Notes under the pieces: model-generated
What the model was told of the DNA's origin: nothing
What the model saw: only the letters and a program-made list of their open reading frames with translations
The model's database searches: none
DNA from: Entomohabitans teleogrylli
Lineage (GTDB): Bacteria; Pseudomonadota; Gammaproteobacteria; Enterobacterales; Enterobacteriaceae
NCBI RefSeq assembly: GCF_001484765.1
Contig: NZ_KQ947377.1
Span: forward strand, 62,001-126,000
Direction of reading: 5' to 3'
Length of the DNA stretch: 64,000 nucleotides
Part shown: positions 49,780-57,872 of the stretch, piece after piece
Layout: every line of letters begins with the position of its first letter
Numbering within the stretch: the first letter of the stretch is position 1
Program-made: the position numbers and the translations under genes

Positions 49780-50583
49780 TTACTCCTCCAGTTCCGCCAG
49801 GCCCTGAGCCAACTGTTCATCATCAGGAATGGCGTGGTGCCAGGCCGGTACATTGGCCATAAACGAAATACCGTGTCCTTTTTCGGTATTGGCCAGAATC
49901 ACGCGCGGCTTGCCAACTGACGGGGCGTTAACGGCATCAGCGATAGAAAGCGGGTCGTGACCGTCACACTCCAGCACCTCAAAGCCGAACGCGCACCATT
50001 TATCGCCCAGCGGCTCCAGCGGCATGATCTCTTCCGTTTTACCGGCCAGTTGCAGACGGTTTCGATCGACAATCGCCACCAGGTTATCCAGCTGGAATTT
50101 GCTGGCGGACATTGCCGCTTCCCAGTTGGACCCTTCCGCCAGCTCGCCATCGCCCAGCAGAACAAATGCCCGGCGGTGGCCGAGCCCGGCCAGTTTGTTG
50201 CCCAGCGCCAGCCCGACGCCGATTGACAGACCGTGCCCAAGGCCGCCGGAGTTGATCTCCACCAGCTCCGGCAGTTTCTGGCGAATCGGGTGACCGGCCA
50301 GCAGGGTGTCGTCGCCCATATATTGATCGAGGATTTGCGGATCGATAATCCCCATCGCCGCGGCGCTGCAATACAGTCCGCCGGCGCCGTGGCCTTTAGA
50401 GAGAATGAAACGGTCCCGATCCGGGCGCGCGGCGCGGCGATCCATGACCGCCATGAAAAGCGTACAGATAATGTCGATCTCCGAGAGATCGGCCCCGGTG
50501 TGGCCTTTACCTGCCCGATGATTCATCTGCAGCACATAGCGCCGGGCCTGTCGCGCTGTCTGTTTGATTGCCTGTACGTCCAC
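49780..50583 (-). CDS. Transketolase, N-terminal subunit (split enzyme), GTG start
   Basis: A 267-residue protein covering the diphosphate-binding domain. HRAGKGHTGADLSEID near residue 22, SKGHGAGGLYCSAAAMG, GGLGHGLSIGVGLALG and the thiamine diphosphate motif GDGELAEGSNWEAAM...VDRN are present. I start it at the GTG at 50583 because GGGAGG lies six bases before it and the length then suits the family. The ATG at 50649 adds 22 residues, has no Shine-Dalgarno and overlaps the palindromic operator. It is the first gene of the operon. Confidence 0.85.
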   Translation of the reverse strand: MDVQAIKQTARQARRYVLQMNHRAGKGHTGADLSEIDIICTLFMAVMDRRAARPDRDRFILSKGHGAGGLYCSAAAMGIIDPQILDQYMGDDTLLAGHPIRQKLPELVEINSGGLGHGLSIGVGLALGNKLAGLGHRRAFVLLGDGELAEGSNWEAAMSASKFQLDNLVAIVDRNRLQLAGKTEEIMPLEPLGDKWCAFGFEVLECDGHDPLSIADAVNAPSVGKPRVILANTEKGHGISFMANVPAWHHAIPDDEQLAQGLAELEE

Positions 50584-50897
50584 CCTTACCTCCCGATCGC
50601 AGTGATAAAACGTCTCGATCATTTTCAATTGATTTTCGATCGAAAACATACACCAACTATTTAAACCATTTTGCGGTCGCGATCAAATAAAAAACAAAAA
50701 TGATCGTTCAGGGCGGCTGGCAATGATTTTGTTCGGGCCGGCAGGAAAAGCGCTATGAAAAACCACGGGCATTTGCACAACAAACGCGATGATTTTCGCA
50801 GTGATACGCTCGCATTCCCCGCTTCCCGGGGGTAAACTGCATACCATTAGCGGCGCATTACCAGACGCGGCAACCACGCTCAAGAGGAGTGTTTCGA
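50584..50897. promoter_or_regulatory. Divergent control region, sugar/polyol operon and DeoR regulator
   Basis: These 314 bases separate the two divergent transcripts and contain no gene. The part next to the transketolase gene is AT-rich and holds the TTTTCGATCGAAAA palindrome (50633-50646) with related half-sites around it (CGATCATTTTC, TCAATTGATTTTC). A further TGATCGTTC lies near 50700. The regulator presumably binds here. Confidence 0.65.
50633..50646. promoter_or_regulatory. Candidate operator palindrome for the DeoR-family regulator
   Basis: TTTTCGATCGAAAA is a perfect 14-bp palindrome about 50 bases upstream of the first operon gene. DeoR-family operators are commonly short AT-rich palindromes or repeats of TTTCGA-like units. 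It is flanked by CGATC and TTTTC half-copies. Assignment is by position and symmetry only. Confidence 0.55.
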
Positions 50898-51686
50898 TTG
50901 AAAAGCAAAAGTGAGCAGCTCGCGGATATGCAGCAACGCAGAGAAAAAATTCTGGAGATGATCCGTGAAGACGGCACCGTCACCGTGAAGATGCTTACCG
51001 AAACTTTTGGTCTGACCGAGGCGACGATCCGCACCGATCTGCGTGAGTTGCAAAAAGCTGGCTATGTCCAGCGCTACTATGGCGGCGCGACGCTGGTCAC
51101 CGGGAAACAGAATACCGGCGCGCTGCTACTGGAACGCCAGGTCAATCTGGAGGAGAAAGAGGCGATAGGCCGCTTTGCCGCCCAGCAGATCGAAAACGGC
51201 GATGCGATTATTCTCGACTCCGGCACCACCACCACCGCCATTGTCGAGCATATGGCGCATATTCACCGGCTGTCGGTGATTACAACCGCGGTGAATATCG
51301 CCCTGAAGCTGGGAGGAGAGCCGGGAATCAACATTCTGCTGACCGGCGGAACCTTCAAATTTCCCACCCTGTCGATGTCCGGGGACAAAGCCGCTGGTTT
51401 CTTTGAAAATGTGCTGGCGGAAAAACTGTTCCTCGCCACCGCCGCTATCTCACCGAAAATGGGCCTCAGTTTCCCCAGTGAAACCGACATTAAAGTCAAA
51501 AGCGCCATGATCCGCTCGGCGAAAACCGTCTACGTGGTGGCGGACTCCAGCAAGATAGGCAAAGTATCGATGTTCGCGCTGCCCTGCGACTGGAGCAACA
51601 TTCACTATCTGATCACCGATAAAGGCATTAGCCAGGAGTCTGTCGAAGCGTTTGAAGCGCTGGGCGTCACCGTCATGATAGCCTGA
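50898..51686 (+). CDS. DeoR/GlpR-family transcriptional regulator, TTG start
   Basis: A 262-residue DeoR-family regulator. The N-terminal helix-turn-helix is VTVKMLTETFGLTEATIRTDLRELQ, with the family YGGATLV wing. The effector domain has IILDSGTTTTAIVEHM, ILLTGG and VYVVADSSKIGK. I prefer the TTG at 50898 because AGGAG lies eight bases before it; the GTG at 50889 overlaps that Shine-Dalgarno. It is divergent from the sugar/polyol operon and most likely represses it until a sugar phosphate binds. Confidence 0.88.
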   Translation: MKSKSEQLADMQQRREKILEMIREDGTVTVKMLTETFGLTEATIRTDLRELQKAGYVQRYYGGATLVTGKQNTGALLLERQVNLEEKEAIGRFAAQQIENGDAIILDSGTTTTAIVEHMAHIHRLSVITTAVNIALKLGGEPGINILLTGGTFKFPTLSMSGDKAAGFFENVLAEKLFLATAAISPKMGLSFPSETDIKVKSAMIRSAKTVYVVADSSKIGKVSMFALPCDWSNIHYLITDKGISQESVEAFEALGVTVMIA

Positions 51687-51697
51687 CGCCAGGTCGC

Positions 51698-51958
51698 TCA
51701 GCGCGCCTGCTGCTCGCCATAGTCATAGATTTTCACTTTTTCACGCCGCTCGCGCTCGCGCTGGATATCTGACTTTTCGTCATCGCGCTGCGGGCAGCCG
51801 CTGTGGCTGGACACTTCACAGGGAAAATGGCGATCCCACTCCTGCGCTTGCGGCGCCTCTTCCTGCCAGATGGACGGATCGCGCGGATCAACGGTCTTCG
51901 ACGCCAACGCGCCGGCGCTAAACAATAGCGCCAGCGCAACGCCTGCTATATGCCTCAT
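51698..51958 (-). CDS. Small exported protein of unknown function
   Basis: An 86-residue protein not recognised from E. coli. MRHIAGVALALLFSAGALA is a clear signal peptide; the mature part is charged, with two cysteines in CEVSSHSGC (eight apart) and a C-terminal DIQRERERREKVKIYDYGE helix-like stretch. The ATG at 51958 has GGGAAGGAGCAGAAA upstream. It converges with the DeoR gene (11 bases between stops) and lies downstream of the livF terminator. It may have come with the accessory block or belong to the core; I cannot tell. Confidence 0.65.
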   Translation of the reverse strand: MRHIAGVALALLFSAGALASKTVDPRDPSIWQEEAPQAQEWDRHFPCEVSSHSGCPQRDDEKSDIQRERERREKVKIYDYGEQQAR

Positions 51959-52016
51959 TTTCTGCTCCTTCCCGGGAGAAATAGTTTCACGCAGAAAATA
52001 TCATGTTCAGCCATAC

Positions 52017-52040
52017 AAAAAAGGAGCCAATGGCTCCTTT
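52017..52040 (-). terminator. Rho-independent terminator of livKHMGF
   Basis: On the minus strand AAAGGAGCC pairs with GGCTCCTTT around a three-base loop, followed by six T in total. It lies 146 bases past the livF stop, with element copy B in between. Confidence 0.88.
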
Positions 52041-52052
52041 GATATTGATGAT

Positions 52053-52173
52053 CAACCTCATCTTATTACTGTACCTACAGATATCACCAGATAAAAACCA
52101 GTAAAATCAATATCCTGATTTTCGGCTGAAAACCACAAAGGTGGAAAAAACCACGCTTTTACTCCTTTATCCG
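52053..52173. repeat. Dispersed hairpin element, copy B
   Basis: CAACCTCATCTTATTACTG (52053-52071) and AACCACAAAGG with an imperfect hairpin, AAAGGTGGAAAA (52137-52148) / TTTTACTCCTTT (52157-52168), then ATCCG, repeat copy A at 28484-28557. Between the blocks are about 48 extra bases with a small AAAATCA/TGATTTT hairpin. The copy lies in the livF 3' untranslated region. Confidence 0.65.
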
Positions 52174-52186
52174 ATATTACCTGGGG

Positions 52187-52900
52187 TTACCCGCCAAGAT
52201 AGGCGCTGCGCACCGCCTCGTTAGCCAGCAGCGCGTCACCGGTATCCTCCAGCACCACATGACCGTTTTCCAGCACGTAACCACGATCCGCCAGCTTCAG
52301 GGCCTGATTGGCATTCTGCTCAACGAGGAAAATTGTCATTCCCTCGCCGCGCAGTTGCTCGATGGTGTCGAAAATCTGCTGAATGATAATCGGCGCCAGC
52401 CCGAGGGAAGGCTCATCAAGCAACAACAGGCGCGGCTGGCTCATCAGCGCCCGGCCAATAGCCAGCATCTGCTGTTCGCCGCCAGACATAGTGCCGGCCC
52501 GCTGAACCCGGCGCTCAAGGAGGCGCGGAAACAGATCGTAAACCCGCTCAATACGCTGCTGAAACTGCTGACTGTCGGCAAAGAAACCGCCCATCGCCAG
52601 ATTCTCTTCCACGGTCATACGTGAAAAGACCCGCCGCCCTTCCGGTACAATCGCCACCGCCTCACGCATGATGCGCGCGGTTTGCCAGTCGGTAATATCT
52701 TTACCGTCAAACACGATGCGCCCCTGAGTGGCGCGTGGATCGCCGCACAGGGTGCCCAACAGGGTGGTTTTCCCGGCGCCGTTGGCGCCGATCAGGGTGA
52801 CGATTTCCCCCTGGCGAATATGCAAACTCACTTCGTGCAGCGCCTGAATCTTACCGTAGTGGGCGCTCACCCGGTCAAAAGACAACATTACATTTTCCAT
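52187..52900 (-). CDS. livF: Branched-chain amino acid ABC ATPase LivF
   Basis: LivF is one of two ATPases of the high-affinity leucine/isoleucine/valine importer. 237 residues, as in E. coli. Walker A GANGAGKTTL (about 38-47), signature MSGGEQQMLAIGRAL and Walker B LLLLDEPSLGLAP. It starts one base after livG and is last in livKHMGF. Confidence 0.98.
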   Translation of the reverse strand: MENVMLSFDRVSAHYGKIQALHEVSLHIRQGEIVTLIGANGAGKTTLLGTLCGDPRATQGRIVFDGKDITDWQTARIMREAVAIVPEGRRVFSRMTVEENLAMGGFFADSQQFQQRIERVYDLFPRLLERRVQRAGTMSGGEQQMLAIGRALMSQPRLLLLDEPSLGLAPIIIQQIFDTIEQLRGEGMTIFLVEQNANQALKLADRGYVLENGHVVLEDTGDALLANEAVRSAYLGG

Positions 52901-52901
52901 C

Positions 52902-53669
52902 TTATGCCTCGCCCAGGTATGCCCGAATCACGTCCGGATTATTGCGGATCTGCTCCGGGGTGCCGTTAGCCAGCGGCGTCCCCTGGTTCACCACATAAAT
53001 CCGGTCGGAAATGCCCATCACCAGTTTCATATCGTGTTCAATCAGCAGGATAGTGGTGTTGTGCTCATTGCGCAGTTCGACGATCAGCTCGTCAAGCTCC
53101 CTGGTCTCTTTCGGGTTCAGCCCCGCGGCCGGTTCATCCAGCATCAGAATTTCCGGCTGGGTAACCATACAGCGGGCGATTTCCAGCCGCCGCTGGTCGC
53201 CATAGGCCAGGTTCCCGGCCTGGCGGTTAGCCAGCGCTAACAAACCGATCCTGTCCAGCCACTCCGCCGCCCGATCCAGCGCCTCATCCTGCGCCTTGCG
53301 GAACGCCGGGGTCTTCAGCAGCCCGGAAAAAACGCCGGTTTTCATGTGCTGGTGTTGCGCCACCAGCAGGTTTTCCACCACCGTCATCTCCCGGAACAGC
53401 CGCACATGCTGAAAGGTCCGCACCACGCCCATACGGGCGATTTCCTGGCCCGGCATCCCTTCGAGGTGCCGGTCGCGCAACAAAATCGTGCCGCCGGTTG
53501 GCTTATAAAAACCGGTCAGGCAGTTAAATACCGTGGTTTTTCCAGCGCCATTGGGGCCGATCAGCGAGACGATTTCCCGCGGATGCAGCTCCAGCGACAC
53601 ATTGTTTACCGCCAGCAGGCCGCCAAAGCGCATCATCAGACCGCTGACGGATAATAATGGCTGACTCAT
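52902..53669 (-). CDS. livG: Branched-chain amino acid ABC ATPase LivG
   Basis: The second Liv ATPase, 255 residues as in E. coli. Walker [13 protein letters not shown], signature [14 protein letters not shown] (LSGGQ variant typical of LivG) and [13 protein letters not shown]. The start overlaps livM as ATGA. Confidence 0.98.
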   Translation of the reverse strand: MSQPLLSVSGLMMRFGGLLAVNNVSLELHPREIVSLIGPNGAGKTTVFNCLTGFYKPTGGTILLRDRHLEGMPGQEIARMGVVRTFQHVRLFREMTVVENLLVAQHQHMKTGVFSGLLKTPAFRKAQDEALDRAAEWLDRIGLLALANRQAGNLAYGDQRRLEIARCMVTQPEILMLDEPAAGLNPKETRELDELIVELRNEHNTTILLIEHDMKLVMGISDRIYVVNQGTPLANGTPEQIRNNPDVIRAYLGEA

Positions 53670-54940
53670 GCCTGCTCTCCTTCACTGCCGTTTTTCAGTT
53701 TCAGTTTCACGCGGGTCATCGGCAGTAGCCCTTGCGGACGCCAGATCATCATCAGCACCATCAGGCCGCCGAGCAGCAGCATGCTGTATTCGTTGAGGTC
53801 GCGCATCAACTCGCGGGAAACCACCAGCAGAATGGCGGCGAGAATAACCGCAAACTGTGAGCCCATCCCTCCCAGCACCACAATCGCCAGCACAAAAGCT
53901 GACTCGGCGAAGGTAAAGGATTCCGGGCTGACAAACCCCTGGCGAGCGGCGAACAGGGTACCGGCGAAACCGGCAAACGCCGCGCTGATGGTAAACGCCG
54001 TCAGCTTGATGCGTGTCGGGCTTAAGCCCAGTGAACGGCAGGCGATTTCATCTTCACGCAGCGCTTCCCACGCCCGGCCCAGCGGCATACGTAGCAGGCG
54101 GTTGATCACAAACAGAGTCAGGACTACCAGCAACAGCGCCACCAGGTAGAGGAAAATCACCCGGTCGCTGGGATCGTATTTCAGATTGAAGAAGTTGCTG
54201 AAGGTATCCCAGCCTCCCTCGCGCGGCGAGCGGCTGAACTCCAGGCCGAACAGGGTCGGCTTGGGAATCTGGCTGATGCCGTTCGGCCCGCCGGTCACTT
54301 CGGTATTATTGAGCAGCAAAATACGCACAATTTCGCCGAAACCGAGGGTAACAATCGCCAGATAGTCACCGCGCAGGCGCAGTACCGGGAAGCCCAGCAG
54401 GAAGCCTGCCGCCGCCGCGGTGATCCCCGCCAGCGGCAGACAGGTCCAGAAACCCAGACCGTAATAATGGTTCAGCAGCGCAAAGGTATAAGCGCCGATC
54501 GCATAAAAGCCGCCGTAGCCCAGCACCAGCAGCCCTGACAGCCCTACCACCACATTCAGCCCGAGACCGAGAATGATATAAATCATCGTCAGGGTGGCGA
54601 TATCCACCGTGCCGCGCGACACCATAAACGGCCAGGCCACCGCGACCAGCAGCAGCGCCACGAGGAACAGCTTTTGCTTCACTGTCGAGCCATCGATAGC
54701 CGGCATCACCAGTTTCGGCGTCGCGACCTTCTTCATCCCCTGCTGGAACAGCGGGCGCAACACCTGGAACAGGAACACCACCGCAGTGCCGATAATAATC
54801 CACTGCCAGCGGATATCCGCCGCGCCGCCCACCACCAGTCGGGTACCTTCAAGACTCAGTTGTACGCCCATGAAAACCGACGCCAGCACAAAGAACATCG
54901 CCGCGGAGAACAGGGCAAACATAATCTGCATCGGTTTCAT
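53666..54940 (-). CDS. livM: Branched-chain amino acid ABC permease LivM
   Basis: A 424-residue inner-membrane permease (E. coli 425) with about ten hydrophobic segments, [25 protein letters not shown] and the cytosolic loop [18 protein letters not shown] that contacts the ATPases. Its start overlaps livH as ATGA. Confidence 0.98.
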   Translation of the reverse strand: MKPMQIMFALFSAAMFFVLASVFMGVQLSLEGTRLVVGGAADIRWQWIIIGTAVVFLFQVLRPLFQQGMKKVATPKLVMPAIDGSTVKQKLFLVALLLVAVAWPFMVSRGTVDIATLTMIYIILGLGLNVVVGLSGLLVLGYGGFYAIGAYTFALLNHYYGLGFWTCLPLAGITAAAAGFLLGFPVLRLRGDYLAIVTLGFGEIVRILLLNNTEVTGGPNGISQIPKPTLFGLEFSRSPREGGWDTFSNFFNLKYDPSDRVIFLYLVALLLVVLTLFVINRLLRMPLGRAWEALREDEIACRSLGLSPTRIKLTAFTISAAFAGFAGTLFAARQGFVSPESFTFAESAFVLAIVVLGGMGSQFAVILAAILLVVSRELMRDLNEYSMLLLGGLMVLMMIWRPQGLLPMTRVKLKLKNGSEGEQA

Positions 54941-55863
54941 ACTTTTTCTACCTCCGGACGGCCAAGAATACCGGTAGGCATCACCAGCAGAACAACAATC
55001 AGCAGCGCGAAAGAGACCACATCTTTATATTCAGTGCCGATATAGGCGGAGGTCAGGGCTTCGGCAACCCCTAAAATCAGGCCGCCCAGCATCGCGCCGG
55101 GGATACTGCCAATCCCGCCCAGTACCGCGGCGGTAAAGGCTTTCATCCCGGCCATAAAGCCGATATAGGGGTTAATTACGCCGTAGAACTGGCCGAGCAA
55201 TACCCCGGCTACCGCCGCCATAGCGGCGCCGATAACAAAGGTCAGGGCAATGACGCGATCGGTATTAATCCCCAACAGGCTGGCCATTTTCAGGTCTTCG
55301 GCGCAGGCCCGACAGGCCCGGCCCATCCGCGAGTAACGGATAAACATGGTCAGTGCCAGCATGGCGAGCACCGTCACCACCCAGATAACCAGTTGCATGG
55401 TGGTCAGGGTGGCGGAAAAGTTTTCACTGTGCCCGACTACCCACTGGCCGTTGAACAGGCTGGGCAGTGCGATATCCCGGGACCCCTCCGTCAGACTGAC
55501 GTAGTTTTGCAGGAAAATCGACATCCCGATGGCAGAAATCAGGGCGATCAGACGCTTAGAGTTACGCACCGGCCGGTAAGCCACCCGTTCAATACTCCAG
55601 CCGTAGGCGCTGGCGATGATCACCGCGCCGATAAAGGCTGCGCTGATTAGCAGCCAGCCAGCGTCGATCCCCATCATCAACAGCGCGGCGATGATCATGA
55701 AGGAAACATAGCTACCGATCATGTACACCTCGCCGTGGGCGAAGTTAATCATGCCGATAATGCCGTAAACCATGGTGTAGCCAATGGCGATCAGCGCATA
55801 AGTACTGCCCAGCGTGACGCCGTTAAACATCTGCTGCAGGAAATAGAGAAACTGCTCGGACAT
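54937..55863 (-). CDS. livH: Branched-chain amino acid ABC permease LivH
   Basis: A 308-residue permease, as in E. coli, with [32 protein letters not shown] at the N-terminus and the ATPase-contact loop [19 protein letters not shown]. It follows livK after 58 bases containing a stem-loop. Confidence 0.98.
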   Translation of the reverse strand: MSEQFLYFLQQMFNGVTLGSTYALIAIGYTMVYGIIGMINFAHGEVYMIGSYVSFMIIAALLMMGIDAGWLLISAAFIGAVIIASAYGWSIERVAYRPVRNSKRLIALISAIGMSIFLQNYVSLTEGSRDIALPSLFNGQWVVGHSENFSATLTTMQLVIWVVTVLAMLALTMFIRYSRMGRACRACAEDLKMASLLGINTDRVIALTFVIGAAMAAVAGVLLGQFYGVINPYIGFMAGMKAFTAAVLGGIGSIPGAMLGGLILGVAEALTSAYIGTEYKDVVSFALLIVVLLVMPTGILGRPEVEKV

Positions 55864-55881
55864 AACATAACCTTTTTCAGA

Positions 55882-55904
55882 CCCGCCGGAGCACGCCCGG
55901 CGGG
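55882..55904 (-). repeat. Stem-loop between livK and livH
   Basis: CCCGCCGG (55882-55889) and CCGGCGGG (55897-55904) form a perfect 8-bp stem with a seven-base loop, 17 bases past the livK stop and without a T run. It probably stabilises the livK message and lowers expression of livH onward. Confidence 0.7.
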
Positions 55905-55921
55905 AGGGATAACAGCGTCAG

Positions 55922-57031
55922 TTACTGCGCGGCGGTGGAAGAGCCGTCGGCATGCCACTGGAAAACACCGAATTCAAATCCCTTTAAATCACCTTTTTCA
56001 TCCCAGCTCAGCGGACCGATAACCGTATCAGCGCCATGGGCTTTCAGATCCTTCGCCAGTTCCAGCGGATCATCGCTGCCGCTGCGCTCCAGCGCGGTCG
56101 CCAGAGACTGTACCGCCGCATAGGTAATCCAGACATACGGACCGCTGGGATCTTTTTTCTCTGCTTTCAGGGCATCGACAATCGGCTGGTTGACCGCTTC
56201 CTGGTCATAGCGTTTCGGCATGGTCACCAGCATACCTTCCGCCGCCGCGCCGGCGATATTCGACAGCGAAGCGTTACCGACCCCTTCCGGCCCCATAAAG
56301 CGGGTTTTCAGCCCCATTGACCGCGCCTGGCGCAGGATCTGGCCCATTTCCGGGTAGTAACCGCCGTAATAGACGAAATCGATGTTCTCTTTCTGCAGAC
56401 GCGCCACCAGAGTGGAGAAGTCTTTGTCGCCGGCGGTAATGCCGTCAAAGAAGACGATATTGGCTCCCGCCTGTTTCAGCCCATCCCGCACCGAGCGGGC
56501 CAGTCCTTCGCCGTACTGCTGTTTATCGTGAATGATGGCGATACGCTGCGGTTTGACGTGCTCGAGGATATATTTTGCCGCCGTCGGCCCCTGCGCCGAA
56601 TCCAGACCGGCGGTGCGCATGATGTACTGATAGCCGCGCTGAGTCAGCTCCGGGTTCGTCGCCCCGGGGCTGATCATCAGAATGCCTTCTTCTTCATAAA
56701 TATCGGACGCCGGCTGGGTGGAGGAAGAGCACAGATGGCCTATCACATACCTGATGCCATCGTTAACCACTTTGTTAGCTACCGCGACGGCCTGTTTCGG
56801 ATCGCAGGCGTCGTCATATTCAACGGCAACCAGTTTGTCGCCCTTAATGCCCCCTTTGGCATTGATGTCTTTAATCGCCTGGCGCGCGCCATTGAACTCC
56901 ATGTCGCCCCACTGGGCTACCGGCCCGGACATCGCGCCGACCACGGCAATTTTAATATCCGCGGCGCTGGCGGCCTGCGACATAACCAGCGCCACCGCAC
57001 CGGCGATCAGCGTCCGTTTAGTTACTTTCAT
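55922..57031 (-). CDS. livK: Leucine-specific binding protein LivK
   Basis: LivK is the leucine-specific periplasmic receptor. 369 residues with a signal peptide cleaved after SQAASA (about residue 23), then [30 protein letters not shown]-terminus [16 protein letters not shown]. It is first in the livKHMGF operon. Its paralogue livJ lies 0.9 kb upstream on the same strand, and the two share long identical stretches ([20 protein letters not shown]). Confidence 0.97.
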   Translation of the reverse strand: MKVTKRTLIAGAVALVMSQAASAADIKIAVVGAMSGPVAQWGDMEFNGARQAIKDINAKGGIKGDKLVAVEYDDACDPKQAVAVANKVVNDGIRYVIGHLCSSSTQPASDIYEEEGILMISPGATNPELTQRGYQYIMRTAGLDSAQGPTAAKYILEHVKPQRIAIIHDKQQYGEGLARSVRDGLKQAGANIVFFDGITAGDKDFSTLVARLQKENIDFVYYGGYYPEMGQILRQARSMGLKTRFMGPEGVGNASLSNIAGAAAEGMLVTMPKRYDQEAVNQPIVDALKAEKKDPSGPYVWITYAAVQSLATALERSGSDDPLELAKDLKAHGADTVIGPLSWDEKGDLKGFEFGVFQWHADGSSTAAQ

Positions 57032-57452
57032 CCTGATACTTCCTCATTCGTGATGTGATTGCTGTGGCTTTATTATGGTCAGAAACCTGCTGTTTCTTTT
57101 TTAACCGACAGCGTTTTTTTTCATTGCCAGGAAGGAGTTACGCGTGAAATTCACTATTCCGTAGCGTAAAACCTCTATTTTTCAGGCTATTAACCTGAGA
57201 TATTATTCTTACTTTGGCCAGAGATAAACAAAAAAAAGCGCTATTGCCAGCATAAAATGTCGAGACATTACGCGGAACAAAACGCTGGTTATTAGAATAT
57301 TATTCTGACTATTTTTCATGCCACCAGGTTTCAGACCAGGATATCGTTACAATAAAAACGAATCCGCTGGTGAATGTCTGGCAAAAGAGCGACGCTGGCG
57401 CCCTGCAATCAGGTACACTCTGTGCTCTTGCTGCTTTTGGTTAATCGCAATT
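57032..57452. promoter_or_regulatory. livK-panM divergent control region
   Basis: A 421-base AT-rich region without a supportable gene. It contains a perfect Lrp consensus match (57293-57307) and a second copy of its ATATTATTCT core at 57200-57209. The livK -10 should be among the T-rich runs near 57060-57120. panM start codon follows at 57453. Confidence 0.6.
57293..57307. promoter_or_regulatory. Lrp site between livK and panM
   Basis: TAGAATATTATTCTG fits every position of the Lrp consensus YAGHAWATTWTDCTR. Lrp represses the liv operons in E. coli, so this is functionally sensible. It lies about 265 bases upstream of the livK start. Confidence 0.75.
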
Positions 57453-57842
57453 ATGAAACTGACAATTCTTCGCCTGACGGCGCTGAGCGCGCAGGACAGG
57501 CTCGATCTGGCGAAAATATGGCCGGAATATCGCCCGGAAATCCTTACCCCCGATGAAACCCATCAGCTTTATGCCGCCCGGTTCAACGATCGACTGCTGG
57601 GCGCGGTACGCGTCACGGTGGAAGGGGTACAGGGCACGCTTGATTCACTGCGGGTGCGCGAAATCACGCGCCGCCGTGGCGTAGGGCAATATCTGGTGGA
57701 AGAGATACTGCGCATGAATCCGCATGTCAGCCAGTGGTGGATGGCGGATAGCCATGTGGAAGACCGGGCGATAATGAGCGCCTTTATGCAGGCGCTGGGG
57801 TTCAGAGCGCAGACTGGCGGCTGGGAAAAAACCGCGCCGTAG
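57453..57842 (+). CDS. panM: PanD maturation factor PanM
   Basis: PanM (PanZ, formerly YhhK) is a GNAT-fold protein that binds CoA and triggers self-cleavage of the aspartate decarboxylase PanD. The 129 residues (E. coli 127) start MKLTILRLTALSAQDR and carry the acetyl-CoA loop RRRGVGQYLVEE. A longer ORF to 57318 has no conserved N-terminus. It sits between livK and livJ, divergent from livK, as in E. coli. Confidence 0.95.
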   Translation: MKLTILRLTALSAQDRLDLAKIWPEYRPEILTPDETHQLYAARFNDRLLGAVRVTVEGVQGTLDSLRVREITRRRGVGQYLVEEILRMNPHVSQWWMADSHVEDRAIMSAFMQALGFRAQTGGWEKTAP

Positions 57843-57847
57843 TTATT

Positions 57848-57864
57848 GGGGGGCCAAAGCCCCC
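57848..57864. terminator. Hairpin between converging panM and livJ
   Basis: GGGGGC and GCCCCC arms around a short loop lie a few bases past the panM stop and just after the livJ stop. There is no T run, so termination is only suggested. Confidence 0.5.
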
Positions 57865-57872
57865 GCTATGGA

